DNA of 64,000 nucleotides from Devosia sp. SL43 (GTDB lineage: Bacteria > Pseudomonadota > Alphaproteobacteria > Rhizobiales > Devosiaceae). The DNA lies in assembly GCF_021729885.1 (NCBI RefSeq), contig NZ_CP063401.1:2046001-2110000 (forward strand), in the 5' to 3' direction. A model generated the notes under the pieces. That model saw only the letters and a list, made by a program, of their open reading frames with translations, was not told the DNA's origin and made no database searches. Positions within the stretch are counted from its first letter, which is position 1, and every line of letters starts with the position of its first letter. Shown piece after piece: positions 54,024-63,010 of this stretch. The translations under genes and the position numbers were made by a program.

Positions 54024-54463
54024 CGGCCCAGGGCGTAGCGGCGATGGTAGGCGAGGTATTCGGGGCCGGGACGGAACGGGTCGTCTGGCAGGAGCACCGT
54101 CGTACGCAGTGCCGAGAGCAGTTCACCGTCGAGCAGTCCGGGCTGCGGCACGAGGATGCGGTAATCCGCCTCGATGGTAATCAGCCCATCGCGAAAGGGC
54201 CGCGCCAGCGTAGCGATCATCGGCAGATAATTGGCGATGGCCAGCGGCCCGCCTTGCTCCCGCGGCTGGATCGCCTCGACCTCCAGGTCGGGATGAAGGG
54301 TCATCACCGGCGGCAGGAAACGAGCGCCCGTCAGCGCGCAGCGATAGGCGTAGACCTGAAGCACCAGTCCATAGAGACTGGTATAGGCTTCGACCGTGTC
54401 GTCGGCCGCCGCAAAGCCGCGCTGGGCTTCCTCGCCCAAACCGTCATCATTGCCACCGACCAC
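54020..54463 (-). CDS. degenerate HNH-endonuclease-like protein, antisense between nadA and nadB
   Basis: About 147 residues from a GTG at 54463, six bases after [20 protein letters not shown] and [13 protein letters not shown] are close to the HNH_2 nuclease family. The residues expected to be catalytic are altered: where the family has AAHIxP this has VEAIQP, and where it has LHxxFDxG this has LARPFRDG, so both histidines appear replaced by alanine. It may be a DNA-binding remnant or a non-nuclease relative. It overlaps nadA by 4 bp tail to tail and its start is about 70 bp from nadB. Confidence 0.6.
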   Translation of the reverse strand: MVGGNDDGLGEEAQRGFAAADDTVEAYTSLYGLVLQVYAYRCALTGARFLPPVMTLHPDLEVEAIQPREQGGPLAIANYLPMIATLARPFRDGLITIEADYRILVPQPGLLDGELLSALRTTVLLPDDPFRPGPEYLAYHRRYALGR

Positions 54464-54530
54464 AGGCGTCCTCCACGCTCCTGGCCGGACCATACGTAGT
54501 TGTACAGACCTTGAACAGCGGGGCCGCGCC

Positions 54531-56120
54531 GTGACCACCTTCGACAACACCCTCAATGCCGATGGCGCCCTGATCGTGGGGGCGGGGCTGGCTGGATTGT
54601 TCACAGCCCTCAAGCTCGCGCCACGTCCAGTGACGGTGCTGTCGCCCAAACCCTTGGGCACGGGCGCTTCCTCCGCCTGGGCCCAGGGCGGCGTCGCAGC
54701 CGCCGTCGGCAAGGGCGACAGCAGTCATGCCCATGCCGTCGATACCGAAATGGCCGGCGCCGGCATTGTCGATCACGGCACGGCCGAAAGCGTCACCGCT
54801 GAAGCTGCTGCCCGCATCGAGGATCTGGCGCGGTGGGGCACGCCCTTTGATCGCGACGATTTCGGCAATTACGAACTGGGCAAGGAGGCAGCCCATTCGG
54901 CCAACCGCATCGTCAAGGTCGAGGGCGATCGGGCTGGCTGGGCCATCATGCAGGCCATTATCGCCGAAGTCCGCCGCACACCCTCGATCCGCGTCGTGGA
55001 GGGCATCACCGCACTCAGCCTCGCCCGTGACAATGGCCGCATCGTCGGCGTCTTCTGCCGCAAGCTGGGCGATCGCTATTCCGAACCGGTCTTCATCCGC
55101 GCCCGCGCCACGGTGCTGGCAGCTGGCGGGCTGGGCGGACTCTACGCCGTCACCACCAATCCGCCGGGCGTGCGCGGCCACGCCATGGGCATGGCGGCGC
55201 GGGCCGGTGCGCTAATCGCCGACGCCGAGTTCGTGCAGTTCCACCCCACTGCCATCGCCACCGGCGCGGACCCCGCGCCGCTCGCCACCGAAGCGCTACG
55301 CGGCGAGGGCGCTATACTGGTCAACGACCTGGGCGAGCGCTTCATGCCAGCCATCCACCCCGATGCCGAATTGGCGCCGCGCGACGTGGTTGCCCGGGCC
55401 AATTTCCGCCAGATCCAGTCCGGCCGGAAGGTCTTTCTCGACACGCGGAAAGTGCTGGGCGAGACCATCCTCACCCGCTTCCCCACGGTCGCCAAATACT
55501 GCCTTGATGCTGGTATCGACCCTGTCGCCGGCATGATCCCGGTCACCCCGGCCGCGCATTTCCACATGGGCGGCGTCAAGGTCGACGAACGCGGTCGATC
55601 CTCCCTGCCCGGTCTCTGGGTCTGCGGCGAGGCCAGTTGCACGGGCCTGCATGGCGCCAACCGCCTGGCCTCCAACTCTCTGCTCGAAGCCACCGTCTAT
55701 GGCGCGCGTATTGCCGAGGATATCGGCGGGCTCGAACCTGCGCGCGACCTTCTGCCGTTCAAGGGCATCGAGTGGAACGAGGCCGAGGGTGAGAGGGCCG
55801 AACAGGTGCTCCGCGACCTGCCCGCAGTGCAGAATCTGCGCCGCATCATGACAGACCTGGTGGGCGTCGAGCGCAATGCGGACGGTCTTAAGCAGGCCCT
55901 GCGCCAGATCGCCGTGCTCGAAACCCATGCCGAGCACGTCACCAGCGCCTATCTCAACATGACCACTTCGGCCACATTGGTCGCCGCTGCCGCGCTCAAG
56001 CGCACCGAAAGCCGCGGAGGCCACTTCCGCACCGACTATCCGCAGACCGACGACAAGAACTGGGAGCACCACACCACGATGACGCTGGAAGAGGCGCTGG
56101 CCATCCGCAGCGGCGCGTAG
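54531..56120 (+). CDS. nadB: L-aspartate oxidase
   Basis: A 529-residue flavoenzyme that oxidises aspartate to iminoaspartate for NadA. The FAD motif ALIVGAGLAGLFTALKLAP is near residue 12; ASSAWAQGGVAAAVGKGD and FVQFHPTAIATG are characteristic of the succinate-dehydrogenase-like flavoproteins; the HFHMGG region lies around residue 344. The GTG at 54531 is chosen as the closest start to the conserved sequence. An upstream frame from 54396 overlaps the antisense gene and is not supported. Confidence 0.94.
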   Translation: MTTFDNTLNADGALIVGAGLAGLFTALKLAPRPVTVLSPKPLGTGASSAWAQGGVAAAVGKGDSSHAHAVDTEMAGAGIVDHGTAESVTAEAAARIEDLARWGTPFDRDDFGNYELGKEAAHSANRIVKVEGDRAGWAIMQAIIAEVRRTPSIRVVEGITALSLARDNGRIVGVFCRKLGDRYSEPVFIRARATVLAAGGLGGLYAVTTNPPGVRGHAMGMAARAGALIADAEFVQFHPTAIATGADPAPLATEALRGEGAILVNDLGERFMPAIHPDAELAPRDVVARANFRQIQSGRKVFLDTRKVLGETILTRFPTVAKYCLDAGIDPVAGMIPVTPAAHFHMGGVKVDERGRSSLPGLWVCGEASCTGLHGANRLASNSLLEATVYGARIAEDIGGLEPARDLLPFKGIEWNEAEGERAEQVLRDLPAVQNLRRIMTDLVGVERNADGLKQALRQIAVLETHAEHVTSAYLNMTTSATLVAAAALKRTESRGGHFRTDYPQTDDKNWEHHTTMTLEEALAIRSGA

Positions 56121-56131
56121 CGTCGCCCGGA

Positions 56132-57007
56132 TCACTCCGCCAGCAGATACTCCGCGATCGCCGCCCGGTCCGCTTCCGTCCATTGCGACGTGCCGTCCTT
56201 GATCACCTCGCCCATCGAGCCGCCCAGAACGTCGAAGACTGGCGTAAAGCCGTCCATCAGCGTCTGCGCCAGCGTGGCTGCGTCATAGCCCTCGGCGATC
56301 AGCGCGTCGCGCGTCAGGGATGGGGCCTTGCCGCCCGTGCCGCCGGGTGAACCGGTCAGCGCCTTGCTCCAGTCGAGCGCGCCCAGCAAGTTGCGCGGCG
56401 AGTGGCAGGCGACGCAGTGCGCTGGACCGTAGGCGAGATACTTGCCGCGATTGTACGCCTCGGACTTGCCCTCCTCCGGCACGAAACGGGCCGGTGAGAA
56501 GAACAGGTTCTTCCACCCGGCCATGGCCAGCCGGATATTGAAGGGGAAGGGGATCTGGCTCTCGACCGCCGGGGTGCTGACCGGCTCGGTCGCCATCAGC
56601 GCGGCATAGAGATCAGTGATCTCCTGATCGCTCATCAGCGTATAGTTTTCATAGGGGAATACCGGATAGAGGTGTCCATCAGGCCCTATGCCGTTGCTCA
56701 TCGCATCGGAAAACTGCGCCAGCGTCCAATCGCCGATGCCGGCAGTCGGATCAGAAGTGATATTGGGTGGCACGAACGTGCCGAATTGCGTTTCAAGCCC
56801 AAAGCCACCGGCCAGGAACCCCGTCCCCGCAGCATTGTTGGTGTGGCAGGCGACACAGCCACCCAGTCGGATCAGGTAATTGCCGCGCTCGACATCACCG
56901 ACCAGCGTCAAGTCGCGCGCCGGCCCGTTGACCGGCTTGAGAAAATACACCGCCGCGCCAAGGCCGACGACGACAAGCACACCCAGAACCCAAAACCACC
57001 GACGCAT
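56132..57007 (-). CDS. membrane-anchored dihaem cytochrome c
   Basis: A 291-residue protein with an N-terminal membrane anchor (residues 4-23) and two haem-binding CVACH motifs, the first at residues 51-55 and the second near residue 200. The sequence between them (NITSDPTAGIGDWTLAQF) resembles the cytochrome subunits of gluconate/alcohol dehydrogenase complexes. It lies downstream of a thioredoxin-like protein and a CcdA-like thiol transporter read the same way, which fits a requirement for reduced cysteines during haem attachment. No dehydrogenase subunit is encoded here. Confidence 0.88.
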   Translation of the reverse strand: MRRWFWVLGVLVVVGLGAAVYFLKPVNGPARDLTLVGDVERGNYLIRLGGCVACHTNNAAGTGFLAGGFGLETQFGTFVPPNITSDPTAGIGDWTLAQFSDAMSNGIGPDGHLYPVFPYENYTLMSDQEITDLYAALMATEPVSTPAVESQIPFPFNIRLAMAGWKNLFFSPARFVPEEGKSEAYNRGKYLAYGPAHCVACHSPRNLLGALDWSKALTGSPGGTGGKAPSLTRDALIAEGYDAATLAQTLMDGFTPVFDVLGGSMGEVIKDGTSQWTEADRAAIAEYLLAE

Positions 57008-57071
57008 CGTATCGCCCCCGACCTGGGCGAGATAGAACCAGAGCCGGTGAGGCAGCGCAACCTGCCAGGCG

Positions 57072-57485
57072 TCAAACCGCCGCGAGGTCAAGCAGGCCGG
57101 CGATCCGGTCGCTTCGGGTTTCAGCAACCAACCGCCCCAGCTCCGTGGTCCCCGACATCAAGACGAGCGTCGAGCGGCGGGGAATGCCCATCCGGGCAAC
57201 CAACTCGCCACGGCTATGCTGATCCCAGTCCACCTGAATGATCGGAATGGCCGCATAGGCGGCGCTCTCCGCGGCCAGGCTTTCCAGCACGCGCTGTTGT
57301 GCTGCGCAGGTCGAGCACCAGGTGGCGTAAAAATCGATCAGGTAGGGCTTGCCGCTCGCTGCGGCCTCGGCCAACGCGTCCTCTGAATACGGGACAACGT
57401 CCAGTGCTTTTGCTGCGCCGGTGGCGGCAAAGGCAGCCACGCCGGCCAGCAGGGCCAGGGCGGTGCGTCGATCGAGCAAAGTCAT
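57072..57485 (-). CDS. periplasmic thioredoxin-like protein (CxxC motif CSTC)
   Basis: A 137-residue protein with an N-terminal export signal containing a twin arginine (LDRRTALALLAGVAAF). The thioredoxin fold has the redox motif WCSTC (about residues 58-62) and the cis-proline region GIPRRSTLVLM. ATG 57485 follows AAGGAG. Encoded 11 bp after the CcdA-like gene and before the cytochrome c gene, it probably receives electrons from CcdA and keeps cytochrome cysteines or other periplasmic thiols reduced. Confidence 0.88.
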   Translation of the reverse strand: MTLLDRRTALALLAGVAAFAATGAAKALDVVPYSEDALAEAAASGKPYLIDFYATWCSTCAAQQRVLESLAAESAAYAAIPIIQVDWDQHSRGELVARMGIPRRSTLVLMSGTTELGRLVAETRSDRIAGLLDLAAV

Positions 57486-57496
57486 TGCAGTCTCCT

Positions 57497-58213
57497 TCAC
57501 AGGCTTACGGAAATGTCGGTGAACCATGCGGGCAAAATGGCCAGTGCCAGCCCCTCCAGCAACCGGTCGATATGGAGGATAATGGCCAGTCCGACCACGA
57601 TCAGGCCCACGCCCAGAATGGTCTTGGCGTGTGGCGTGATCCGGACCAGCCATTCGCGCCGGCTGGCAATGAGCGACCGCGTACCATAGGCCAGCGCCAA
57701 CATGATCGTCGCGGCACCCAGCGAGAACATCACCATGATCGCAAAGGCCAGGCCAAGGTTCTCGCCCTGCGCGGCAAGCCCGATCGCGCCACCCAGCGTG
57801 GGGCCGATGCAGGGCGACCAGGCCAGGCCGAGCAGGCCACCAGCCAGCAATTCACCCATGAATCCGCGACCTTCGACCCGGCTCATCAGTTGCGTGCCAC
57901 CGCCCGCCGCCGCCCCGGCCAACCGGGAAAAGCTCGCCGAGGCCTGTGGAACAAGCTGGACCAGGCCAAAGGCCACCATCACCCAGCCGGCCGCCAGCGT
58001 GATATCCTCCTGCCGGAGACCGGTGGCGCGTGTGAGCCAGAAAATCGAGCCGCCGATGAGGGTGAAGCTCAGGGCGAGCCCCAGGGCCATCGCGAGCGGT
58101 CCGGCCGGATGGCGCGCCACCGAGCCTGCCGCGATCAGCGGCAGCAATGGCAGGACGCAGGGATTGAGCAGGGTCAAGAGCCCAGCCAGATAGGCAACGA
58201 CGAGTTCGAACAC
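57497..58213 (-). CDS. CcdA/DsbD-type thiol-electron transmembrane protein
   Basis: A 238-residue protein with six hydrophobic segments. The two redox cysteines are in NPCVLPLLP near the start and SPCIGPTLGG in the middle, as in CcdA. Start GTG 58213 (VFELVVAYLAGLLTLLNPCV) is preferred over an upstream ATG at 58252. It shuttles reducing equivalents from cytoplasmic thioredoxin to the periplasmic thioredoxin encoded next. Confidence 0.92.
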   Translation of the reverse strand: MFELVVAYLAGLLTLLNPCVLPLLPLIAAGSVARHPAGPLAMALGLALSFTLIGGSIFWLTRATGLRQEDITLAAGWVMVAFGLVQLVPQASASFSRLAGAAAGGGTQLMSRVEGRGFMGELLAGGLLGLAWSPCIGPTLGGAIGLAAQGENLGLAFAIMVMFSLGAATIMLALAYGTRSLIASRREWLVRITPHAKTILGVGLIVVGLAIILHIDRLLEGLALAILPAWFTDISVSL

Positions 58214-58312
58214 GGCTGACCCCACAGCACGGCACGATGTGCCAGTTGCCATGCCATACGGCGCGGGGTGACGAATGGTTACAGCCTCGCCATCAACTCA
58301 GCGTGATGGGGT

Positions 58313-59260
58313 TCAGCCCTTCGCCAGCACGGCATCCACTTCGGCACGGGTCGGCGGCTGGCAGCCCTTTCGACCGCAATTTATGCCGGCCACCACGGCG
58401 CCGAACCGCAGCACCGAGACGAGCGCCGCCTCGTTGAGTGTACCCAGCCGGCCAGGCGTCAGCGCCTGCTTTTCCGCCAGCGCCGTCAGCACACCAGCCA
58501 TCAGGCTGTCGCCAGCGCCGACCGTGTCGACGAAGACAGGCGGCGAATAGATCGGTGCCTTGGCTGTGGTCGCCTTGGTGAAGGCCAGCGACCCCTCCTC
58601 GCCCAGGGTGACAACCACCAGTTCGCAATTGGGCCGCGCCAGCAGCGCCTGGGCGTGGGCCTCGATGCTCATGCCCGGCTCAAGCCAGTCGTGGTCCTCG
58701 TCCGACAGCTTGATCACATGTGCCAGGTCAAGCAGCTGCGAGAGCTGGTCGCGATAGGTCTTCTCGTCCTGCACCAGCAGCGGCCGCACATTGATGTCCA
58801 TGCTGATCGTGGCGCCACCGACAATCGCCTTGCCGGCCACGGCCAGCCAAGCGGCCGCATCTTCCGGCTCGATCGGCACGAAACCACCCAGTTGCAGCAG
58901 CGTGACACCGCCAGGCAAAGCCGCGACCAGCCCCTCCTTGGTGAACGCCCGTTCGGCGCCGCGCTCGAACACGTAGCTTGCCTGCATCTTCTCGTTGAAG
59001 GTGACGATGGCCTTGGTCGTCGGCGCATCGACGCGCTGCTTGATGAGCAGGTCGACACCGGCGGCCGCGAGCGGCGCCAGCAACATGTCGCCGAATTCGT
59101 CGGTGCTGATGGGGCAGAGGAAACCGGTCGTATTGCCGAGCTTGGCCAGGGCGATGGCGCAGTTGAACGGCGAACCGCCCGCCACCGGCTGGCGCTCCGC
59201 AGCCGGTCCCGGCTTGGCCGGCACGAGATCAACCAGGCTTTCCCCACCAACGACAAACAT
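58313..59260 (-). CDS. PfkB-family carbohydrate kinase (fructokinase-like)
   Basis: A 315-residue ribokinase-fold sugar kinase. The N-terminal GGESLVDLVP and GGSPFNCAIALAKLG bind sugar; the C-terminal signature DTVGAGDSLMAGV at residues 245-257 contains the catalytic Asp and anion hole. The order of motifs matches bacterial fructokinases. AGGAGG precedes ATG 59260. It is a single-gene unit; no transporter or regulator is adjacent, so the substrate assignment is by family. Confidence 0.9.
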   Translation of the reverse strand: MFVVGGESLVDLVPAKPGPAAERQPVAGGSPFNCAIALAKLGNTTGFLCPISTDEFGDMLLAPLAAAGVDLLIKQRVDAPTTKAIVTFNEKMQASYVFERGAERAFTKEGLVAALPGGVTLLQLGGFVPIEPEDAAAWLAVAGKAIVGGATISMDINVRPLLVQDEKTYRDQLSQLLDLAHVIKLSDEDHDWLEPGMSIEAHAQALLARPNCELVVVTLGEEGSLAFTKATTAKAPIYSPPVFVDTVGAGDSLMAGVLTALAEKQALTPGRLGTLNEAALVSVLRFGAVVAGINCGRKGCQPPTRAEVDAVLAKG

Positions 59261-59334
59261 GCAATTGCCTCCTGCGCAGTCGGCAGCGACATAGCATTTT
59301 TGTTCACCCTGTCACCAGCCGCCTGAGCAGATGC

Positions 59335-60075
59335 TCACTCTGCGGGCTTTGGATAACGGGCAGACCACCACGCGGTCCAGCGCTCTTCCAGCGCGGCGAA
59401 GTCGGCATCGCTGAGGCCATAGGTGGTCAGCAAGATCGAGCCACCGCCATGCGGGCGCTTGGGCGATACGCCCATATCGGTAACGACCAGCAGCCCGTTA
59501 CCCCATTGCTCGACGGTCAGCGCTGTCTGGAAATGCGTCTGGTACCAGACCTGTCCCGAGGCAGAACCACCAGGGCTCGGTGCCGCCGCATAGGGCGCAC
59601 CGGCCGGAAGACTGACGGTTTCGCCGAGCCCGAGCTCCGCCGATGGTTCGCCAATCCCGGCCTTGCTGGGCCCTGACAGATAGACCGTATGTCGCCGCTC
59701 GCCCGGATGCCGCTCGAGCATCAGGCGCAACTGCTGGAAGAAGTTGATCCAGCCCTGGCTGATATCTTCATAGACGCCCGTCCAGTCGATCGGCGCCCCG
59801 CCCGACCGAACGAGCCGCAGGCGCGTACCAAAGCCATCCTCCGTCAGTTCGATGGCATCGGCAGACCCCTCCCACTCACCGAACTGCACAACCCGTCGCG
59901 CCGGATCGCCGGTGGCATGATCCACGAAGATGAACTTGATCTCCTCGGCGAGAGACTCTGCATCCCAGCCGAACCACTGCTCAATCTGCGCCGGATCACG
60001 CAAGGCGTCCCACACCGTCTCAATGGGCGCCGCAATGGTGATGTCGACCACAACCTGTTTGCTGGCTTCGTTCAT
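59335..60075 (-). CDS. SRPBCC (AHSA1-like) domain protein
   Basis: A 246-residue protein with a START-like fold: an N-terminal segment VVVDITIAAPIETVWDALRD, then IEQWFGWDAES and GWINFFQQLRLMLE, typical of activator-of-Hsp90-ATPase-type SRPBCC proteins. The C-terminal third is an extra domain with GHSILLTTYG-like sequence. ATG 60075 has GAGGAG upstream. Encoded 11 bp after an ArsR-type regulator, a widespread pairing; the ligand is unknown. Confidence 0.87.
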   Translation of the reverse strand: MNEASKQVVVDITIAAPIETVWDALRDPAQIEQWFGWDAESLAEEIKFIFVDHATGDPARRVVQFGEWEGSADAIELTEDGFGTRLRLVRSGGAPIDWTGVYEDISQGWINFFQQLRLMLERHPGERRHTVYLSGPSKAGIGEPSAELGLGETVSLPAGAPYAAAPSPGGSASGQVWYQTHFQTALTVEQWGNGLLVVTDMGVSPKRPHGGGSILLTTYGLSDADFAALEERWTAWWSARYPKPAE

Positions 60076-60086
60076 TTGACGTCTCC

Positions 60087-60686
60087 TCAATTGACCGGTT
60101 TGGCCGGCGCATCGGCAACTGCAGGGTGGGCGCCGACCATCAGGTGATAGCCACGCCGATCGTCGCCCGGCGCATATCGCGCCGCGAGTTCAGCGATCGA
60201 CTGCGCCAGCGCTGCGGAAAAATCCTCGAAATCCTGTGGTCTTGCGAAGCCCAGATCGGCCTCGATCGTGAAGGTCAGCAGCCGCTGCCCCGCCGCTTCT
60301 GCAGCGCTGCGCATGCGCGTCACCTCGCGCACCACCGTGCCCGCCGCCTGCACCAGATGCGCCGCAGCATTGGCATCCTGCATGTCGACGGCGCGACCGG
60401 CACCCAACATTGCCGGATCGAGCACGAAGTCCTCCGCCACGGCGACGAGCACGCGCTCGACAAAGCCCCGCCGCTTGCGCTCCTCAACCAGACGCACGAG
60501 GCCGGCCTCTTCCAGCGCCCGCAAATGGTAGCCCAGTTGCTGCCGCTGCAGGCCCAGCCGCTTGGCCAGGCCAGCGGCTGAGCTGGGCTCACGCAGAGCC
60601 TCAAGTAGGCGCCGCTTGACCGGCTCCAGCACGAGTAGCGCTTTGTCCGCATCGTCGATCAAGGCTGTGGTCGCTGCTTCCATCAT
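60087..60686 (-). CDS. ArsR-type winged-helix regulator
   Basis: A 199-residue regulator. The DNA-binding domain covers about residues 18-80 (LVLEPVKRRLLEALREPSSA, GLAKRLGLQRQQLGYHLRAL), without cysteine-rich metal sites. The C-terminal half is an additional domain. Two ATGs, at 60686 and 60683, could start it; GAG lies just upstream. It is the first gene of the ArsR/SRPBCC unit and its start is 12 bp from a perfect palindrome likely to be its operator. Confidence 0.9.
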   Translation of the reverse strand: MMEAATTALIDDADKALLVLEPVKRRLLEALREPSSAAGLAKRLGLQRQQLGYHLRALEEAGLVRLVEERKRRGFVERVLVAVAEDFVLDPAMLGAGRAVDMQDANAAAHLVQAAGTVVREVTRMRSAAEAAGQRLLTFTIEADLGFARPQDFEDFSAALAQSIAELAARYAPGDDRRGYHLMVGAHPAVADAPAKPVN

Positions 60687-60697
60687 GTCTCGACGCT

Positions 60698-60725
60698 ATA
60701 ATTGACAAATATGTTTGTCAATTAT
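60698..60725. promoter_or_regulatory. ArsR operator: perfect 28-bp palindrome
   Basis: ATAATTGACAAA (60698-60709) and TTTGTCAATTAT (60714-60725) are perfectly complementary 12-bp arms around TATG. On the minus strand the arm includes a TTGACA -35 box with a TATAGC-like -10 close behind, so a bound ArsR-type protein would block its own promoter. Confidence 0.78.
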
Positions 60726-60925
60726 GCCACGCCTACCCACTACTACGGGCCTGATCCCAATTCCTCCCAGCGCGCCGTTGTCGAGGCGTCCCCTTTCCCC
60801 TATCGCTTCGCCCGTATTGCCGGGAGCACCTTGCGGTGGTCGACCAGTCGTGTTGACCTCGCCGCATGATGTCGATCAATCGGCACAAGGGCCGGGAGCG
60901 TTCCGGCGGGAGAGGGGAGGATAAA

Positions 60926-61489
60926 ATGCAAGCTCTTGCTTTGCTTGTCCGCACGATCAGCGGATTGAACCGCATCGTCGGCGAAGTCCTGTCATGGCTG
61001 GCGCTGGGCTGCGTGCTGGTCTGTTTTGGCGTCGTCGTGCAGCGCTATGCGTTCAGCACATCCACATTGTGGATGCAGGATCTCTATGTCTGGCTCGGCG
61101 GGGCCATGTTTACCGGCGTGGCCGGTTTCGCCCTGATGCGCGACGATCACGTGCGCGTCGATATCTTCTATCGGCCCGCCTCGGTGCGGCGGAAGGCGAT
61201 CGCCGACCTGTTCGGCGTCGTCGTGTTCCTGCTGCCGTTCATCTACGTGGTCTATACCTACACTTCGCCCGCCGTGTTGCGGTCGTGGAGCTATTACGAG
61301 GGCTCGGGCAATATTGGCGGCATGCCGGGCCTGTTCGTGCTCAAGAGTTTCATCCTGGTGTTCTGCCTGCTTGTGGGTCTGCAGGGCCTCGCCATGGCTG
61401 CCCGCTCCATCCTGGCGCTGGCCGGCCGCGAAGACCTTTTGCCCGATGACCTGCGCTACGGCGCCCGCGAAGCCAAGGAAGCCCATTGA
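60926..61489 (+). CDS. TRAP transporter small permease (DctQ type)
   Basis: A 187-residue membrane protein with four hydrophobic segments. TLWMQDLYVWLGGAMFTGVA and ALMRDDHVRVDIFY are the conserved DctQ block. ATG 60926 follows GGGGAGGA. Its TGA overlaps the DctM start by one base. Ligand specificity depends on the DctP partner, encoded convergently downstream. Confidence 0.93.
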   Translation: MQALALLVRTISGLNRIVGEVLSWLALGCVLVCFGVVVQRYAFSTSTLWMQDLYVWLGGAMFTGVAGFALMRDDHVRVDIFYRPASVRRKAIADLFGVVVFLLPFIYVVYTYTSPAVLRSWSYYEGSGNIGGMPGLFVLKSFILVFCLLVGLQGLAMAARSILALAGREDLLPDDLRYGAREAKEAH

Positions 61490-62880
61490 TGGATCCCGTT
61501 CTCATTGGCGAAATCCTCGCCGGCCTGATGTTCCTGGGCGTTATCGGCGTACTCATGCTCGGCTTCCCGGTCGCCTTCTCGCTGGCCGGCACCGCCCTGC
61601 TGTTCGGCCTCGTCGGCTGGTGGCTTGGGGTCTATGACCCCTCCAACTATGGCTCGCTGGCCGGCCGCTATATTGGCCTCATGACCAATGAAGTGCTGGT
61701 CGCCGTACCGCTCTTCGTCTTTATGGGCGTGATGCTGGAACGCTCCGGCATTGCCGAGCAACTGCTGCTGACCATGGGCAAGCTGTTCGGCAACCTGCGC
61801 GGCGGCCTCGGTCTCTCGGTCATCCTGGTGGGTGCCTTGCTCGCCGCCTCGACCGGCGTCGTCGGCGCCACCGTGGTCACCATGGGCCTGATCTCGCTGC
61901 CGGCCATGCTGCGCGCCGGCTACGATCCCAAGCTCGCCACCGGCGTCATCTGCGCCTCGGGCACGCTGGGCCAGATCATTCCGCCCTCGACCGTGCTGAT
62001 CTTCATGGGCGACATGCTCTCGGGCATCAATGCCCAGGTGCAGATGGAAAAGGGCAACTTCGCGCCCGAACCCGTCTCGGTGGGTGCGCTGTTTGCGGGT
62101 GCCATCATTCCGGGCCTGCTGCTGGTGGTGCTCTATGCCGCCTGGATGATCTTCAAGGCCGTCACCGACCCAAAATCCTGCCCGGCAACGCCGGTGCCGG
62201 AGGCCGAGAAAGCCGGGCTGTGGAAGGAAGTCGTGGTCGCGCTGATCCCGCCCCTGCTGCTGATCCTGGCCGTGCTGGGCTCAATCCTGGCCGGTATTGC
62301 TACCCCGACCGAGGCCGCTTCGGTCGGTTCGGTGGGTGCCATCATCCTCACGGCCCTGCGCTGGAAGCTGACCTTCTCCATCCTGCGCCAGGCGGTGATT
62401 TCCACCGCGACCATCACCTCGATGGTGTTCATCATCCTGTTCGGCGCGGCGGTGTTCTCCATCGTCTTCCGCATGATGGGTGGCGACAACCTGGTGCACG
62501 AGTTCCTCTCGTCCATGCCGGGCGGGGCGCTTGGTGCCACCATCATCGTCATGCTGATCATGTTCCTGCTCGGCTTCATCCTCGACACCTTCGAGATCAT
62601 CTTCATCGTGATCCCGATCACCGCGCCCGTGCTGTTGACCCTGGGTGTCGACCCGATCTGGCTGGGCGTGATGGTGGGCGTGAACCTGCAGACCAGCTTC
62701 CTCACCCCGCCATTCGGCTTCGCCCTGTTCTATCTGCGCGGCGTGGCGCCATCCCGGGTCACCACCGGCATGATTTACAAGGGGGTGGTGCCGTTCGTGC
62801 TGCTGCAGGTTACCGGATTGGCGATCCTGTTCCTGTTCCCCGACCTCATCACCTGGCTGCCCAGGCTGATCTACAACTGA
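61489..62880 (+). CDS. TRAP transporter large permease (DctM type)
   Basis: A 463-residue permease with about 12 hydrophobic segments that uses the sodium or proton gradient to import a carboxylate or similar substrate. Conserved stretches seen: PLFVFMGVMLERSGIAEQLL, ASGTLGQIIPPSTVLIFMGD, and FLTPPFGFALFYLRG. The ATG at 61489 overlaps the DctQ stop (TGATG). The gene is closed by the terminator at 62903-62937. Confidence 0.96.
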   Translation: MDPVLIGEILAGLMFLGVIGVLMLGFPVAFSLAGTALLFGLVGWWLGVYDPSNYGSLAGRYIGLMTNEVLVAVPLFVFMGVMLERSGIAEQLLLTMGKLFGNLRGGLGLSVILVGALLAASTGVVGATVVTMGLISLPAMLRAGYDPKLATGVICASGTLGQIIPPSTVLIFMGDMLSGINAQVQMEKGNFAPEPVSVGALFAGAIIPGLLLVVLYAAWMIFKAVTDPKSCPATPVPEAEKAGLWKEVVVALIPPLLLILAVLGSILAGIATPTEAASVGSVGAIILTALRWKLTFSILRQAVISTATITSMVFIILFGAAVFSIVFRMMGGDNLVHEFLSSMPGGALGATIIVMLIMFLLGFILDTFEIIFIVIPITAPVLLTLGVDPIWLGVMVGVNLQTSFLTPPFGFALFYLRGVAPSRVTTGMIYKGVVPFVLLQVTGLAILFLFPDLITWLPRLIYN

Positions 62881-62902
62881 GGCACCCAGCATCCCCAAAC
62901 AA

Positions 62903-62937
62903 GGGCTCGGATGGCATCACCATCCGGGCCCTTTCTC
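62903..62937 (+). terminator. rho-independent terminator after dctM
   Basis: gggctcggatgg pairs with ccatccgggccc (12 nt with one non-pairing position) across catca, followed by TTTCTCTT. Confidence 0.85.
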
Positions 62938-62953
62938 TTGGACCTCTAGCCAA

Positions 62954-62983
62954 CAAAAAGCCCCACCGCCGGAGCGGTGGGGC
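62954..62983 (-). terminator. rho-independent terminator after dctP
   Basis: On the minus strand gccccaccgc-tccg-gcggtggggc is followed by TTTTTG: a perfect 10-bp stem just beyond the dctP stop. Confidence 0.93.
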
Positions 62984-63010
62984 CATCGGTCTTGAGTTGG
63001 GCCAGAGCGA

